The position numbers were made by a program, and so were the translations under genes. A model generated the notes under the pieces. It searched no databases, was not told where the DNA came from, and saw nothing but the letters and a program-made list of their open reading frames with translations. This document shows positions 44,963 to 56,400 of a DNA stretch of 64,000 bases, piece after piece (position 1 is the stretch's first letter; the number at the start of each line of letters is the position of its first letter). This DNA comes from Sphagnum compactum (taxonomy: Eukaryota; Bryophyta; Sphagnopsida; Sphagnales): NCBI GenBank assembly GCA_965153455.1, contig OZ234493.1, positions 26,402,213 to 26,466,212 on the forward strand, in the 5' to 3' direction.

Positions 44963-47900
44963 TCAGGGGAAAGTGGCCAATACAGTACATAGTGGAGGTT
45001 GCAACCTACCTACCTATTTTAAGGAAGTCAATAAGAACAGCGAACTATGGTGTGTAGCTGCTCTGTTCAGAGCTAGTAAATGAATGCAATGTCAGCAAAC
45101 ATTATGAGAACCTTGACTATGATGTGGTAACCCTACATGCAAAGGTGCAGAAGATGCAGTGCTGATTTTGCCACCATTAGCAACAGCCAGTTGTGGGTAA
45201 ATATTGCAGCTTCCAGAGTCCCTGCAAACTATGATTGAGCATGAGAGCATAGATATCTGCATGTTACATACTCACATGTGATTCTTTTGAGTCGATATTG
45301 TGCACTCATGTTGATGGGCATACGGAGGCAAAGGTTTCAATACACACAGGAATTGACTCAAATATTGTGTTGATGTCAGCTCCAAGTGGAAACCACTTCC
45401 TTAAGATTTGGTTACACATGGATTGGAGTTGGATCTTTGTCAATGAAGGAATGAGCTCCCACCAGTACTGCAAGATTCAGGTTTTGTGTCCTTGAACGTT
45501 GCAATAGGGAAGCATGCCCTTATGTGTGGGAATCGCTGGGCACATTGTTTCAGATGTTAGTGTCAGATCAAAACTTGGCCCACCTTAGTTGCAAGTCATG
45601 TCTAAGGCCAAACCAAAGCTAATAATCAAACAGCAACAACTACAAAATCTACAAATTCTTAACTTGAAATTGGCTTCCATTTGTTGTCTACAAATGCATT
45701 TGTCTACAAAACCAAAAATTCGCCACTTTTGCAACATCCAAAGCTGAAGGGGGGAAAAAAAACATTGGGCCTCAGATGGACAGCAGAAAAGCAAATTTTC
45801 AAAAAGAATTGTTCAGGTGGAATTGCAGATTTGGCAGGCGGAAATGGCCGAATCAGTATGTATGTGGTTTTGTCTTTGGTGTTCATCTATTACATTGTCT
45901 TCTCTTTGGTTTTTAAGGTTAGGTCTTCTTTTCTATCTTTTCCTATCTTTTTCATTGAATCTGTTGTTGGATTTGAAATCTGTACAACTTTCTGATTAAG
46001 GCACTTCTAAGTTCCATTCAAGCGGATTTACATTGTAAGCATGGGTGAGTCCTTTTTTACCATGTCTACATACAAATAAAGGATATAATATTAGTGTACT
46101 AATATACAAACAGTGTTGAATAGGGTTGTGTGTCGTAGGTGTGTAGAAAAATGTAATGGCCAATGGTTAAATGTGTAATAGGGTTTGGAAACTTGTGAGA
46201 ATTTTAGAGGACCAATGGAAATGGTAGAAAGGGAGAACTATTTTCAACATTCAGCAGAATAGGGTTGTGCGTATGCCTGAAGATTTATTTTTCAGGCCAA
46301 TGGGTTTGTCAGATTTGGTTGTTGGAATTTGTTTTATTAGTTATCTTGAATGAACTACCAGTTCAATGTGTAATAGCTATTTACAGACAAGGGTTCTAGC
46401 ACAATACTTGTGCACTTTGTTTCAGAGGGGATGTTGATGTCATGGTTTGTCTACTGAATTGGAATGCTAAGAAAATTTAAGAATAGCATCAAACAAAGTG
46501 AAGCAAATGAAATTATTTGCAATGGTCCCATGTTCATCATATGCCGGCCATGGGTTTTACACTAGGTAATGGCATTGGAGTGGGACATCCCCAAAATCTA
46601 GACCCAAGCTTGGCTCTCAACTCACCATGGACCCTTATTTCAGGGATGCCCCCATTCCTGGGACCTGACACTACATGTAAGGCACATACATAGGCACCTA
46701 ATCATTAATATGGAGATAAGGTTAGTAGCCTTGATAAATTCCCATCAAGGTTTCATTCAAAGTGGAAAGAACAAGTTATGCAATCAAAATGATGTGGCAA
46801 AGAAATTGGACATGTGGAGAGACAAGATGTGAAAAGGAGGTACATTTGGGTATTTTAGGGGAGTTGAGTGTGAAGGGAGCTATGGATTAGGCTTGCTAAG
46901 GATGATTGTATGTTTTCTACAAAAGTTGTGTGATGAGTTGTGGGTCTATGTCGTGACACTAGAGAAGGTAAGCGCATTGATGGAGGGGAGCTTCTGGAGG
47001 ACGTTGTTGGGTTGCACTGTGTCTGCTTGTAGGAAATAGTTGTTTTTGGGAGATGCTTTGCTCTAGGAGATAAGTGCTAAGGAGGCAAGTGCTATGGTGG
47101 TTTTTTGAGGAGTCTTGCATTTGCTGATTGGAGGGACATATAGTTTGCAAGATTTCCGAGATGAGGAATTGATGGTCAGTGCTCCCACCGTTGTTGGGAG
47201 AATGTTGGGGAAGTGCTGGAGAAGAGTATATGTACAACAAGCAACTTGATGGAAAGATAAGGCATTCAAGACATTTAGAGATGAGTTGAGTACTTTGAAT
47301 TGCAAAGAAGTTTAGGAGAAGAGGATGCTTGTTAATTCATCAAATTTCTATGACTCTTTGATTTGGAGATGTTGAACCCTTTTCCTTATGAGATGCTGCT
47401 GGAAACTATTTCCATTGCATTCCAGTAATTACATTAGGTCAGGGAATGTACCACCCAACCACATCATTAGGGGCTCATGTCCAAAGATGATGCCAACTAC
47501 AAGGCAATTCGAGCTTAGAGGGTATTCATGTGGCAATAAGGACTAAAATTGCATTGTGTGGGGATTCAGGGCTACAGTACTTAGAAGGCAATAGGAGATC
47601 TAAGGAACTTGGATGTGATCAGATGAGGTATCATTGGGGACAAGTGACCCTGGGACAGAAAGTGCATTATGCCCATGCTGCAGTGGAATGTCAGACAATA
47701 CTGAAAATTTGGGGCAACAAAAAGTTGAATTTGTGTCTAGGTAGCTATGGCATTGCATGCTTTCGGATCAGGGATTAGTGCCAAATGGAGTGGGGTTGGA
47801 GTTTTTTGAACATACAGGGTAATTTGAGTTAAGATTTTACTATAACTAGCACTTTGGTTCCCACTCAAAACTGGCACTCCTCCAAAATCAGTGCTTCATG

Positions 47901-48347
47901 GACACAAGACAGCCAAATTATGCAATTTAAGAAGCCTGAAAAGTGGCAAAATCTGCCCTCTAATCCTTTAGGGTTGGAAGACATTCAAGAATCTCATTGC
48001 AGAGGCCAGTAACCAGTAACTTTCAGCAACTTCCAACACCTACCCATAACTCTCTTACATTCTCTGCCTGAACTGAAATGAGTCAAGCACTGATGCCGCA
48101 TCACTGTTCAATGAGAACACAAAAGCCCAATTGACTTGAAGAGTGGTATGCAATATTGCACTCTTGGATACCACCACCAATCTCATCACCCAGACAGAAG
48201 GTTCAAACCACTGCAGCAGATGCTCCCTGTATACACAATAATGAGAAGCTGCCAAAAGATCTCTCGGTGATTTCACCTCATTGGAGATATTATCATACAT
48301 AAAGTAAAAGGACTGGATGTGTAAGGCAACATTGTAGACCAGGGTAC
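44963..48347. other. Intergenic DNA
   Basis: Moderate-GC but CpG-poor. Numerous frames of 60-100 codons occur on both strands; none has a motif or splice context I trust. The segment 48055-48300 (minus strand) is probably 3' flank of the gene to its right. Confidence 0.35.
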
Positions 48348-50312
48348 CTATCTCAACTGGTCAAGAAAGTCTTCCAACACTCCATGGGTGAACCGTGGAT
48401 GTGTCTCCTGCTTACAACGAGCAGAGAAGTATAAGATCAGCCAGCACACAGAGAAATACAACTGCCCAGCTGAGACAAGCAGAAGTGAAAGGAAGGGGCC
48501 CATAAATTGCTGTAGCACCCATCGTGCACTCCTCCCACACAACATGCTCTCCAGAAGTTTGAGTGGCAACACCTGCTTATCTCACCACCATGGATCTCCA
48601 AACATCAAAAACAGAACAAGACATCTGGCAAAATGCTAACAAAATCCTTATGTCTTCACCTTATCCACATCACCAATCTGGAACAATAGCCTGTGCTCTA
48701 GGTGCCATCATCAAGCTATCCCAAAACCTTGATTGCATGCATTGATGAAGCACTCAGAAACATCAGTAACACTTACAAAAATACAATGATTGCTTAATAC
48801 TTCTCAACATTACAATCTTGGCAAGGATCTCCTTTACAATTATCAGTGGGAGCAGAGAGTGGAGAAATTCAGAAAGGGAGGAATTGAGAATGACCAAGAA
48901 TAAAAGAATATCACACCTGGTTCTGCACACTTGTGACCAAACGAAATGCCCGTGTCAATGCTGCCAATCCCCAGTAGTCCCTCTCCATAATTGTCACCCA
49001 ACATGCCATTTTGTACACACAGGATGCCAATGCATCAAACATATACTCCAAGATCACAAAGAATGCTATCCTGGATCCCATTCCCCAGCCACTGCCATCA
49101 GCACCCCTGAAAGGAGCCAGAATAGAAAATGGCATAATTGACAAGTGTAACATTAAGCGATCTGCTGCCTCAGCCATCATCACTCCACCAAAAGCAGTTT
49201 TCAGGATGAAGAGACACATTATGTCTCGAAACAAGTCATGGAGGACTGCAAGCCATATCAAGCGAAGCAAGCCTATTTGAAATCCAGCCTTCATTGCACG
49301 TACTGCACTGACTCTTTTCCCAACATAAGTGCTCACAACAGTGTAGGCTACAGTCCCCAAGAGTGCTGCATGCTGAAAAACTAAAACTGCAAAGAAAGCT
49401 GTAATTGCACCAGCAAGGACTCCCAACATAAAGAGCACTGTTAAACCCATATGGGGCATTACTCCTCTGTCCATATTTCTCCCCATAATAAGCCTAGCAG
49501 AAGGCATTCCTATTGTCACTGCTTCCTCCTGTAAAGATTCTGTTCCATAGCTCCCATTCTTGCCCCGTATTCTGAGCCTCAAAGATAACTGCGGAATTGG
49601 TTCTGTGGCCTCAATTTCCTTGCTGCCTTCTACTTCTGCCTGTAATGCTGCTGCTCCTTTGGTCTCCATGTTCGCAGAAACATCAAAGCTTGAGGAAATT
49701 GTCTATAAAGCAAACACCAAGGTAAGCATAAACACCTACTATATTGCAGTTAGAGTTCTACAAAGTGCAGAAGATGCAGATTGTGGAACTGCAGTAGAAA
49801 CCCTAACACCAGGGATGTGCTGAATTTGATTCGGGATTCAACGAATGCGAGCTTACCTCCGAATTTTGAGATGCCAGAGAACCAACAGACGAAGACTCCA
49901 CGCCTACAGATTTATACATTGCCATTTTGTTTTTCGATTCTACGAGGCTTTGCATAACAGCTTCGTCAAGTGAGATGAAAAATGAGGCGATGTATTGAGC
50001 AAGTAGCCCCTTATCCTGCGGGCCTTCATAAAGGCCATCATAAAACCCACCTCTCGAAACCCTAATTTCTCGAGCGGAAATATTCTTCGACAGCTCCGGA
50101 TTGAGTGTATGATGCAGCGAAGCATTAGTATGCGAGGAAGGAAATCCAAGACCAGGAATTAGGGTATAGCTATCGATCACAGTACCGTAAAGCGTGGAAA
50201 CAAGTGATAATATAAGAAGAGGAACCCAGCACACAAGACATATTCGCCCTGCCTGCTTCAACAAACTTTCCACACTCTCTTCCCGCAATTGCGGCCTCTC
50301 CCTAGTCGCCAT
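48348..50312 (-). CDS. Multi-pass membrane protein of unknown function, three exons
   Basis: Minus-strand exons 50312-49857, 49702-48917 and 48572-48348 join in frame to 488 residues. Donors are GAG|GTAAGC and CAG|GTGTGA, acceptors TTTATAG and AAGCAG; both introns (154 and 344 nt) lie between codons. The start is the ATG at 50312 (MATRERPQLREES) in good context; the frame is open upstream but without another ATG. Residues about 24-46 form a membrane segment (ICLVCWVPLLILSLVSTLYG), then a soluble region with FPSSHTNASLHHTL. Exon two adds a hydrophilic stretch and several membrane segments (about 236-277, 293-320, 363-385), ending in WVTIMERDYWGLAALTRAF. Exon three has a final hydrophobic pair (FMGPFLSLLLVSAGQLYFSV, CWLILYFSARC) and a soluble tail DFLDQLR. 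This looks like a plant-specific integral membrane family, but I cannot name it. Exon one is CpG-rich, exons two and three are not. Confidence 0.8.
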
Positions 50313-50591
50313 CGCCCCAAATGTTGGCCCCAAATTCCGGTCTTTCCTTTATAAAACGACAGACGACTCTCCAAGTTTTGCCAAGTTCTCCCAACCTCGC
50401 TGTTCTCCTCTTTAGAAAACTTAGCCACACTCTGCGCCGTGCCTCAGCATTGTACCAAAACACCAAAGCCGACGACAACGCTCCTGGAACGCTGCGAAAT
50501 TCGTATTTTGTGATCGCAAAACCTCGCTCAAAACCATCACCCGCCTGAATCCGCTTTGAGAGCCCAACCCTAAAGCCGCAGCTACACAAGA
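50313..50591 (-). promoter_or_regulatory. Presumed promoter / 5' UTR of the membrane protein gene
   Basis: CpG-rich DNA between the start codon and element copy E. A TTTTATAAAGG word at 50358-50348 on the minus strand is TATA-like but lies only about 40 bp from the ATG, so the true promoter is probably further upstream. An overlapping open frame here has no ATG. Confidence 0.35.
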
Positions 50592-51208
50592 GCAGGGGAT
50601 TTTTTTTTTCGGCGAAATTTCGCCAAATGGCGAATTTGTTTTTGAGATTGTCGGAAATTGATTGTTTTTTGAGTTTTGAATCTCAGAATTTCGATATATA
50701 TATATATATAAATCGCCAGATTCTATCCTAAGTTGCAGCAGGTAGCCAATAATATAGAAGGATGCTAGATTTGTTGGTCGTGCCTACCAACGCAATTAGG
50801 ATATTGTGTTTAGATTCATTATAGAGTATAGTAGCTTAAGGAATTCTGGCCCCCTCTAGGTAATAAATAATAATAGGTCTATTTTTAGAGGAGGATTTTT
50901 AAAAGATGATATTTTGGCTTGTGTTGAAACTTGAGATATTAGTTATAGAGTTATGATATCTTGAAGGATTTTTAGTTTCTTTTAGAGGATTTTTTGAAGA
51001 TTATATTTTTTCATGGTGAAATATTTGAGTTTCCATAATTCTTCGTTTGCCTTGAATACTTTTTAATGTAAATGGCAAGGCCACGGTGTGACACACCCCT
51101 TTTTTATTTTCATATTTTGTTTAATTATCGCCAAATCTCACTAAATCGTCTTATGGATGATCGCCACTTCTGCTACATCACAAAATTGAACAAAAAAATC
51201 AGTCCTGC
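50592..51208 (+). mobile_element. MITE-like element, copy E, interrupted
   Basis: The left end GCAGGGGATTTTTTTTTTC and the reverse complement of the right end GCAGGACTGATTTTTTTG are similar. After the left end comes CGGCGAAATTTCGCC as in copy D, then AAATCGCCAGATTCT, GTAGCCAATAATATAGAAGG. The family core is then broken at about 50785 and resumes near 51115 with TAATTATCGCCAAATCTCAC, TATGGATGATCGCCACTTCT and GCTACATCACAAAATTGAAC. Relative to the 321-bp copy D it carries about 300 bp of extra unrelated DNA. It lies about 280 bp upstream of the membrane protein gene. Confidence 0.65.
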
Positions 51209-51299
51209 ACACGAGTTCAAACGAAGCGGAAAGACTGTGTTCGTTCACTCACACGTTTGTACTTCGACGTAGGTACCCTTGTGTGAGGAGGGTATGAGA

Positions 51300-51660
51300 A
51301 ATTTCTGGAAAGGGTACCGGACAAAGTGGGAGGGGCCTCTGGAAAATCTGGAAGGATCTCTTGAGACCCTCTTTCTCCAGAATACTGAGGGTCTTCAGAA
51401 TACTTGTCACGCTTCAGGGTGCAATTTGGGAACCTGATGGGAACCCATTGGGAACTTGATGGGAACAAAAGAAAAATGAAAATATCCCCCCCCCCCCAAA
51501 AGTTAAAAGGAGAAAAAAAAAAGCACTTTGAGTGCATGCTGAGCCTTCCCATTGGCTGCATGAACTTTTTATTTCCAAAACTGTTCGTCACCATTTTTGG
51601 CCTGGGCTAATACCCTCATTATAAACTGGGGCTACTTCTTTTGGTATGAGTAATATAGTG
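51300..51660. repeat. Dispersed repeat, second copy of the 26.5-kb family
   Basis: A GGGAACC-rich part (51425-51470), a C-run at 51488-51498, then GAGTGCATGCTGAGC, CCATTGGCTGCATG, CACCATTTTTGGCCTGGGC and TAATACCC parallel 26640-26865. Confidence 0.5.
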
Positions 51661-53280
51661 TTGGTATGAGTACATGTTGAAGATTTATTTTATTTTTTTC
51701 CTTGATGAGAGGGATAGTGCCCTCATGGATGGAAATTCATTTTTTGGGAGAGGTAAAGTGGTATTATGGGTTAAATTTCATTTTTGATTTTTTTTTAAAG
51801 GAAATTGCATTCTAGGGGTATAAGGATGGGACTATATGAGTGAGAAATTTTTTCAATTTTTCTTTTCTTTTTTCAATCTCACTTCACTTGAGAAATATGG
51901 CTTCGTCTATGAGCTACGGTCATGGTTTGTCAAGGGATGATTCGAGTTCCTCCTCGAGTAACAACAAGAAGTTATTTGATGAAAAGGGAGTATCATAGCT
52001 GTTGTCAACAAATGGGAATATTTTTATTTTTACAAAGTTAGAGGAGGGTTGGTGAATAGTTGATGGACCCAAATGTAGGTGTGTGTGGGATGTTTTGGCT
52101 ATAATGTAGACTATATCAAGTTTGTTTATGGCCTTCACCAATTTCATTTTGGGAGAGTTTGGGTAGTTCATGTAGCTAATGGTCCCTACTATCATCAGGC
52201 ACATGAGGTTTAACCTAGTGAGTTTCAAAAGTTCTTATACTAGTGGTCTCTCTTATCATTAAGCACACTAGGTCCATAGGTGAAGGCCACCACATTTTGA
52301 AGAGATTATTTAAAGTGACCTCGGAGCAACATTTATTTAGTTTTATCCTTTTATTTCGATCATGATAATGTCACCATGTATGACACTCTATTGTGGAAAT
52401 GGAGCAACATGTATGACACTTTATGATGGAAATGGGGAACAAAAATGCACTTAATGATGATGGTAGATTTTTATTGCATCTTGCAATAAATTTTTCAATG
52501 TTAAATTTTTTTTTAACAATGTACCATTGAAGAGCAATTTACCATGCAATTTAGCAATGCATGTTCCTCAATTTTAGGATTACAGAGTGGATTCTTTAAT
52601 GATATTTTTATCAAAATCTGTAAACCTTAAAACAACACAATGTTGGATCAATGTGGGTTGTCCATTTATTTGGATATTGAATATTCCAAGGTCATTTCAT
52701 GGTATGATCATCTTACACCAATCTAAGATTTTATAAAAATCGGCATTAGTTTTTTGTACACATGAACAAGTGTTTCAAATATATGTTGGGTGCAAACATA
52801 ATCAAATGAGCCATAAAATATGTTGAATGACCACCAAAAATTTTAACTTTGTTGCATATATTTATATATTATCATTTTAATGTCATGTTAATTATGAGAA
52901 GTTGTGCTTAAAAAGTAATATGATTGTTGAGGAATTTAAATTAAATATGTATTTGATTTAATTTTGCATTTTTTTATAGTAAAAAACTGTTGAACTTCAA
53001 CAACAATTCTTTTTTAAATAATCTATTTTGTAAAGGACTAAGCTAAGGACTTTTTTAATAAAAACATTTTGATAGGAGAAAAATTGAAATGATAATAATC
53101 TACTACCCACACTCAAAAAACACTCACCTGTTAAAAGTTGTGGAATATAAAAAATTCACAAATTCAAAATACATTTCAAAGTTTAAAATATATATTTTTA
53201 AATTACCACATTAAAGCTTACAATAATTAACATATTTTGGTATGACTTGAAAGTATGATCATTTTTCAAAATAAAACATA
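51661..53280. other. AT-rich intergenic DNA
   Basis: A small duplication AACATGTATGACACT(C/T)TAT-GTGGAAATGG lies near 52375-52435. No gene seen. Confidence 0.35.
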
Positions 53281-53484
53281 TTGTCATTTGACCCTATTGG
53301 GAAACCTAAGTACATGAATGAGAATATGTTTATGATGTGTCACATTGGTAAATATGAATTAGCCCTTGGTATAGATGTGGATGAAATTAGGGTCAACAAT
53401 AAAATGCATGCATGTTATAGGTTTAAGGTGGAGTGGGGCATTGGAGGTTTCAAACACAAATGGAGAAGGTTCATAATGGTATGA
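53281..53484 (+). pseudogene. Fragment of a PIF/Harbinger-like DDE transposase
   Basis: The frame contains ACYRFKVEWGIGGFKHKWRR, which resembles the conserved region near the end of plant DDE-type (HARBI1-like) endonucleases, where a VEW/E-IGGLKRKWRR motif is common. It is preceded by YMNENMFMMCHIGKYELAL and DVDEIRVNNK. Only about 67 codons survive and the flanks do not continue the protein. The call is by motif memory. The first codon is not ATG, so this is a fragment, not a gene. Confidence 0.45.
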
Positions 53485-56400
53485 TTCCACAAAATCAAAA
53501 TATAATTATTTATATAGGGTAATTGTTCTATGAACTAACTTTTTACACATACATTATCCAGATCTCATATTTGAGGTCATTAGTGACCACCTAAATAACT
53601 CAATAGACGATTATTGGGATGATGATTACTAATTGTAAGTCTAACAACTCTTTATTTTTGGTTCAAACTCTATATCTGAAATCATTCCATTTTCTAGCTA
53701 ACCTCAAATTGCCTATGTAAATGAGTTCTTCACTGCATTAACATTTACCTTCTCTTTTAACAAAATTATTTGGTTGTTCACACTAGCCTCCATCTTGTCA
53801 ACAATAGTTGTGAAGTTTTAAAACTATGATTACAACATTGTGACCTTTGTTAACATCTTTTCCCTTGGTGTAGATGCAAAGTTTGGTGTTAATGTAACAA
53901 TAGATATTAATGAATGTTTTAGCATTTCATTGAACATAGAAGTAAAGTTAACATTAAGAGATGAAACATGTGATGGAATTGTTGTATTGTTACAATATGA
54001 ATGATTATCACATTTTGAACACATTCCATGTTACATGTCCCTTTGTGATTTTCAATCATGTTAACACATCATTGTTTTGCAACACTACCCCATTTGCACC
54101 TTCTTCATTTGTCATGTTGATCTTTAATTCTTTCAATGTATCTTGCAATCTATCCTTGAATGTTTCTTCATAAAAGTTTGATTTTAAATATTGTTGTTTA
54201 TAGTGTTAATACACAATCTAGGACCATTCGATTATTTTAAACACAATCAAAGGTAAAAACCTAAATTGAGGCTACAAAAGCTAGGAATAAAAGAAGGTTT
54301 AGCGGATCTTTGAGGGTTTGTGCAAATTAAAAAAAGGGAGATTAAAGGCTATAGAAGGTTAAACGTGTTTACAAATTCAAAAAAAGGTAAAAGATCATCA
54401 TAAAAGGTTAAAGAGTGATTAGAGGGTCTATTAAATCCAAAAAGGTGGTGAAAGAGTTTATTGTGTCAAATCTAATGAAGAATATTCACCTTTATTTAAT
54501 AAGGTTTGTATATTAAACTAGCAAGATCAAGAAAATCAAAGAGATCATCGTAACAAACCAAACAAACCTCATCACAAATCATTGTGTTTAAATCCATTCA
54601 CCTTGTTTGTAATCAAATCCAAAATGTTAAAGCATATAAATATGAACATAACCATTCATGCAAACAACTTTTTAAATGTTAAAATTGGGAAAAACCAACA
54701 AACTATAAATAATGGATTCAACATTTTTTTGATAAATGGTATTTTTTAAACCAACAAAGTATACATTATTAGAACCAACAATTTGGGTTAGTACGTTAAA
54801 AAAAGGTTTGATGAAAGTTTTATCATATGTGAGTTTTCCCTTTAAGTCTAGATTGTTTAAACCTTTGCAAAAGGTTCGAAGCTTACCTAGTCCCATCCTA
54901 ATAAAACCATTAAATAACAAATTAGTTGGAGAAGGGGCTTACTAGGCTTCAATGGCCCAACCTCCATGGTATTGCTTTCATGCAAACATTCAAAACAAAT
55001 AAAAGCCTTAGTATCATATCTATTTTTTTCTTTCAAAGAAAGTTGTTGAGTTGTTATTAACAACTTTGGTATGGTGCTTGAATGAATGAAAAAGTCATTG
55101 AACAACTTATCCAATGGTGTATGCACAAAAATAAGTCACCACCCTAACTTTTGTTATTGTTTTGAAGCAATTAAAACCTCACTATATTTCATTTTTAAAA
55201 GCATAAATCAATTTCAAAATGAAAGGAACTCAAAATTAAGGAGCATGAAACAAAAAACCAAGGAACTTATGACAAAGGTTGTTGGCTTGTAATATTATAT
55301 TAATGAATGGCGGTTGTTGGATTCCACTCTTTCGAATCTTTATGATGATTTTTATAACAATCTATAGCCTTGATTCATTGTGTGAAAAACATGTGGGAGA
55401 GGTGTTGGCACCATTTTTGGAGAATTCCGAAAAGTGTAATTTATTATGTATATTATTTTTTTAGCCTACCTTGCTTACCTATTGTTATGGACATATGAAA
55501 AACGTACAAAAACATAGTTGTGAGCCTTATAGACACCATTATTGTCTTCTTAAAACGATTTTGGTTCTCTAAGCCATTAAGGACATTTAAACTTAATTGT
55601 GTGTTGATTATTCATTTTAAAAATTAAACATTCTTGCTTTTAGAATGAAATGTAAAATTGTATCTCAGTATTTACAAAGCTAGGTTGAACCTATTTCCCA
55701 TATATTTATATTTATTAATTTTCTAAATAATGTTTATAGCAATCGTCATGTTTTAGTTGTTGGTCAATATGCATTTTGAATATATTCATTAAAATGAATG
55801 GAAATACCATATTATCTTTAAGGGGGTTAACTTTAATGTGATTTTTTTTAATGGGAGTGTCAAAGGCTCAAATCTTGGAAGTCAAGCACCTTTAGAACCC
55901 ATAATGAAAATTGTTGCACCAATTACAACATCTCAAAATTTTAGGGATAATGGTTTCCAAGTATAATATCATAGTCAAAGCAAACATTGAAAAGGCTTAA
56001 ACATAAGAATGTTCCATTGATAGTGATTAGAAGATTGGAAGTACAAAGTGGATCCATAAATTTTTTATTTTTTTTCAAACTTGATATTGCAAAAGCATAG
56101 TCGAAACTCTTGGTTGGTGATATTTTCTTAGGATTTTTTATTTAATTCTAGAACAATATTCATTCATTATAGATAATTGACTTTTATTTTCAAACCATTT
56201 GGATTTCCTTCCTTCATAGTATATTCCCAAGAATTGTAAAATATGATGAATAGTATCAACGCCCTTCAACAAGTGGAAAAAACCATGGTCGAAGGTCTAG
56301 TGACTAGGGAGTGATGGATGCCCAATAGTTTGTGAAGCAACCTTCAAATATTGTTTAGAAACTTATGATAATAGGATATTTTACATCCAACAATGTCGTC

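Noticed and set aside
48055-48300. Possible fourth coding exon of the membrane protein gene
   Set aside because: Exon three ends in an in-frame TAG just before the only nearby GT, and skipping it needs a poor donor; the frame is more likely 3' UTR or flank.
50348-50358. TTTTATAAAGG as a TATA box for the membrane protein gene
   Set aside because: It lies only about 40 bp from the start codon, leaving almost no 5' UTR; kept only as a weak note.
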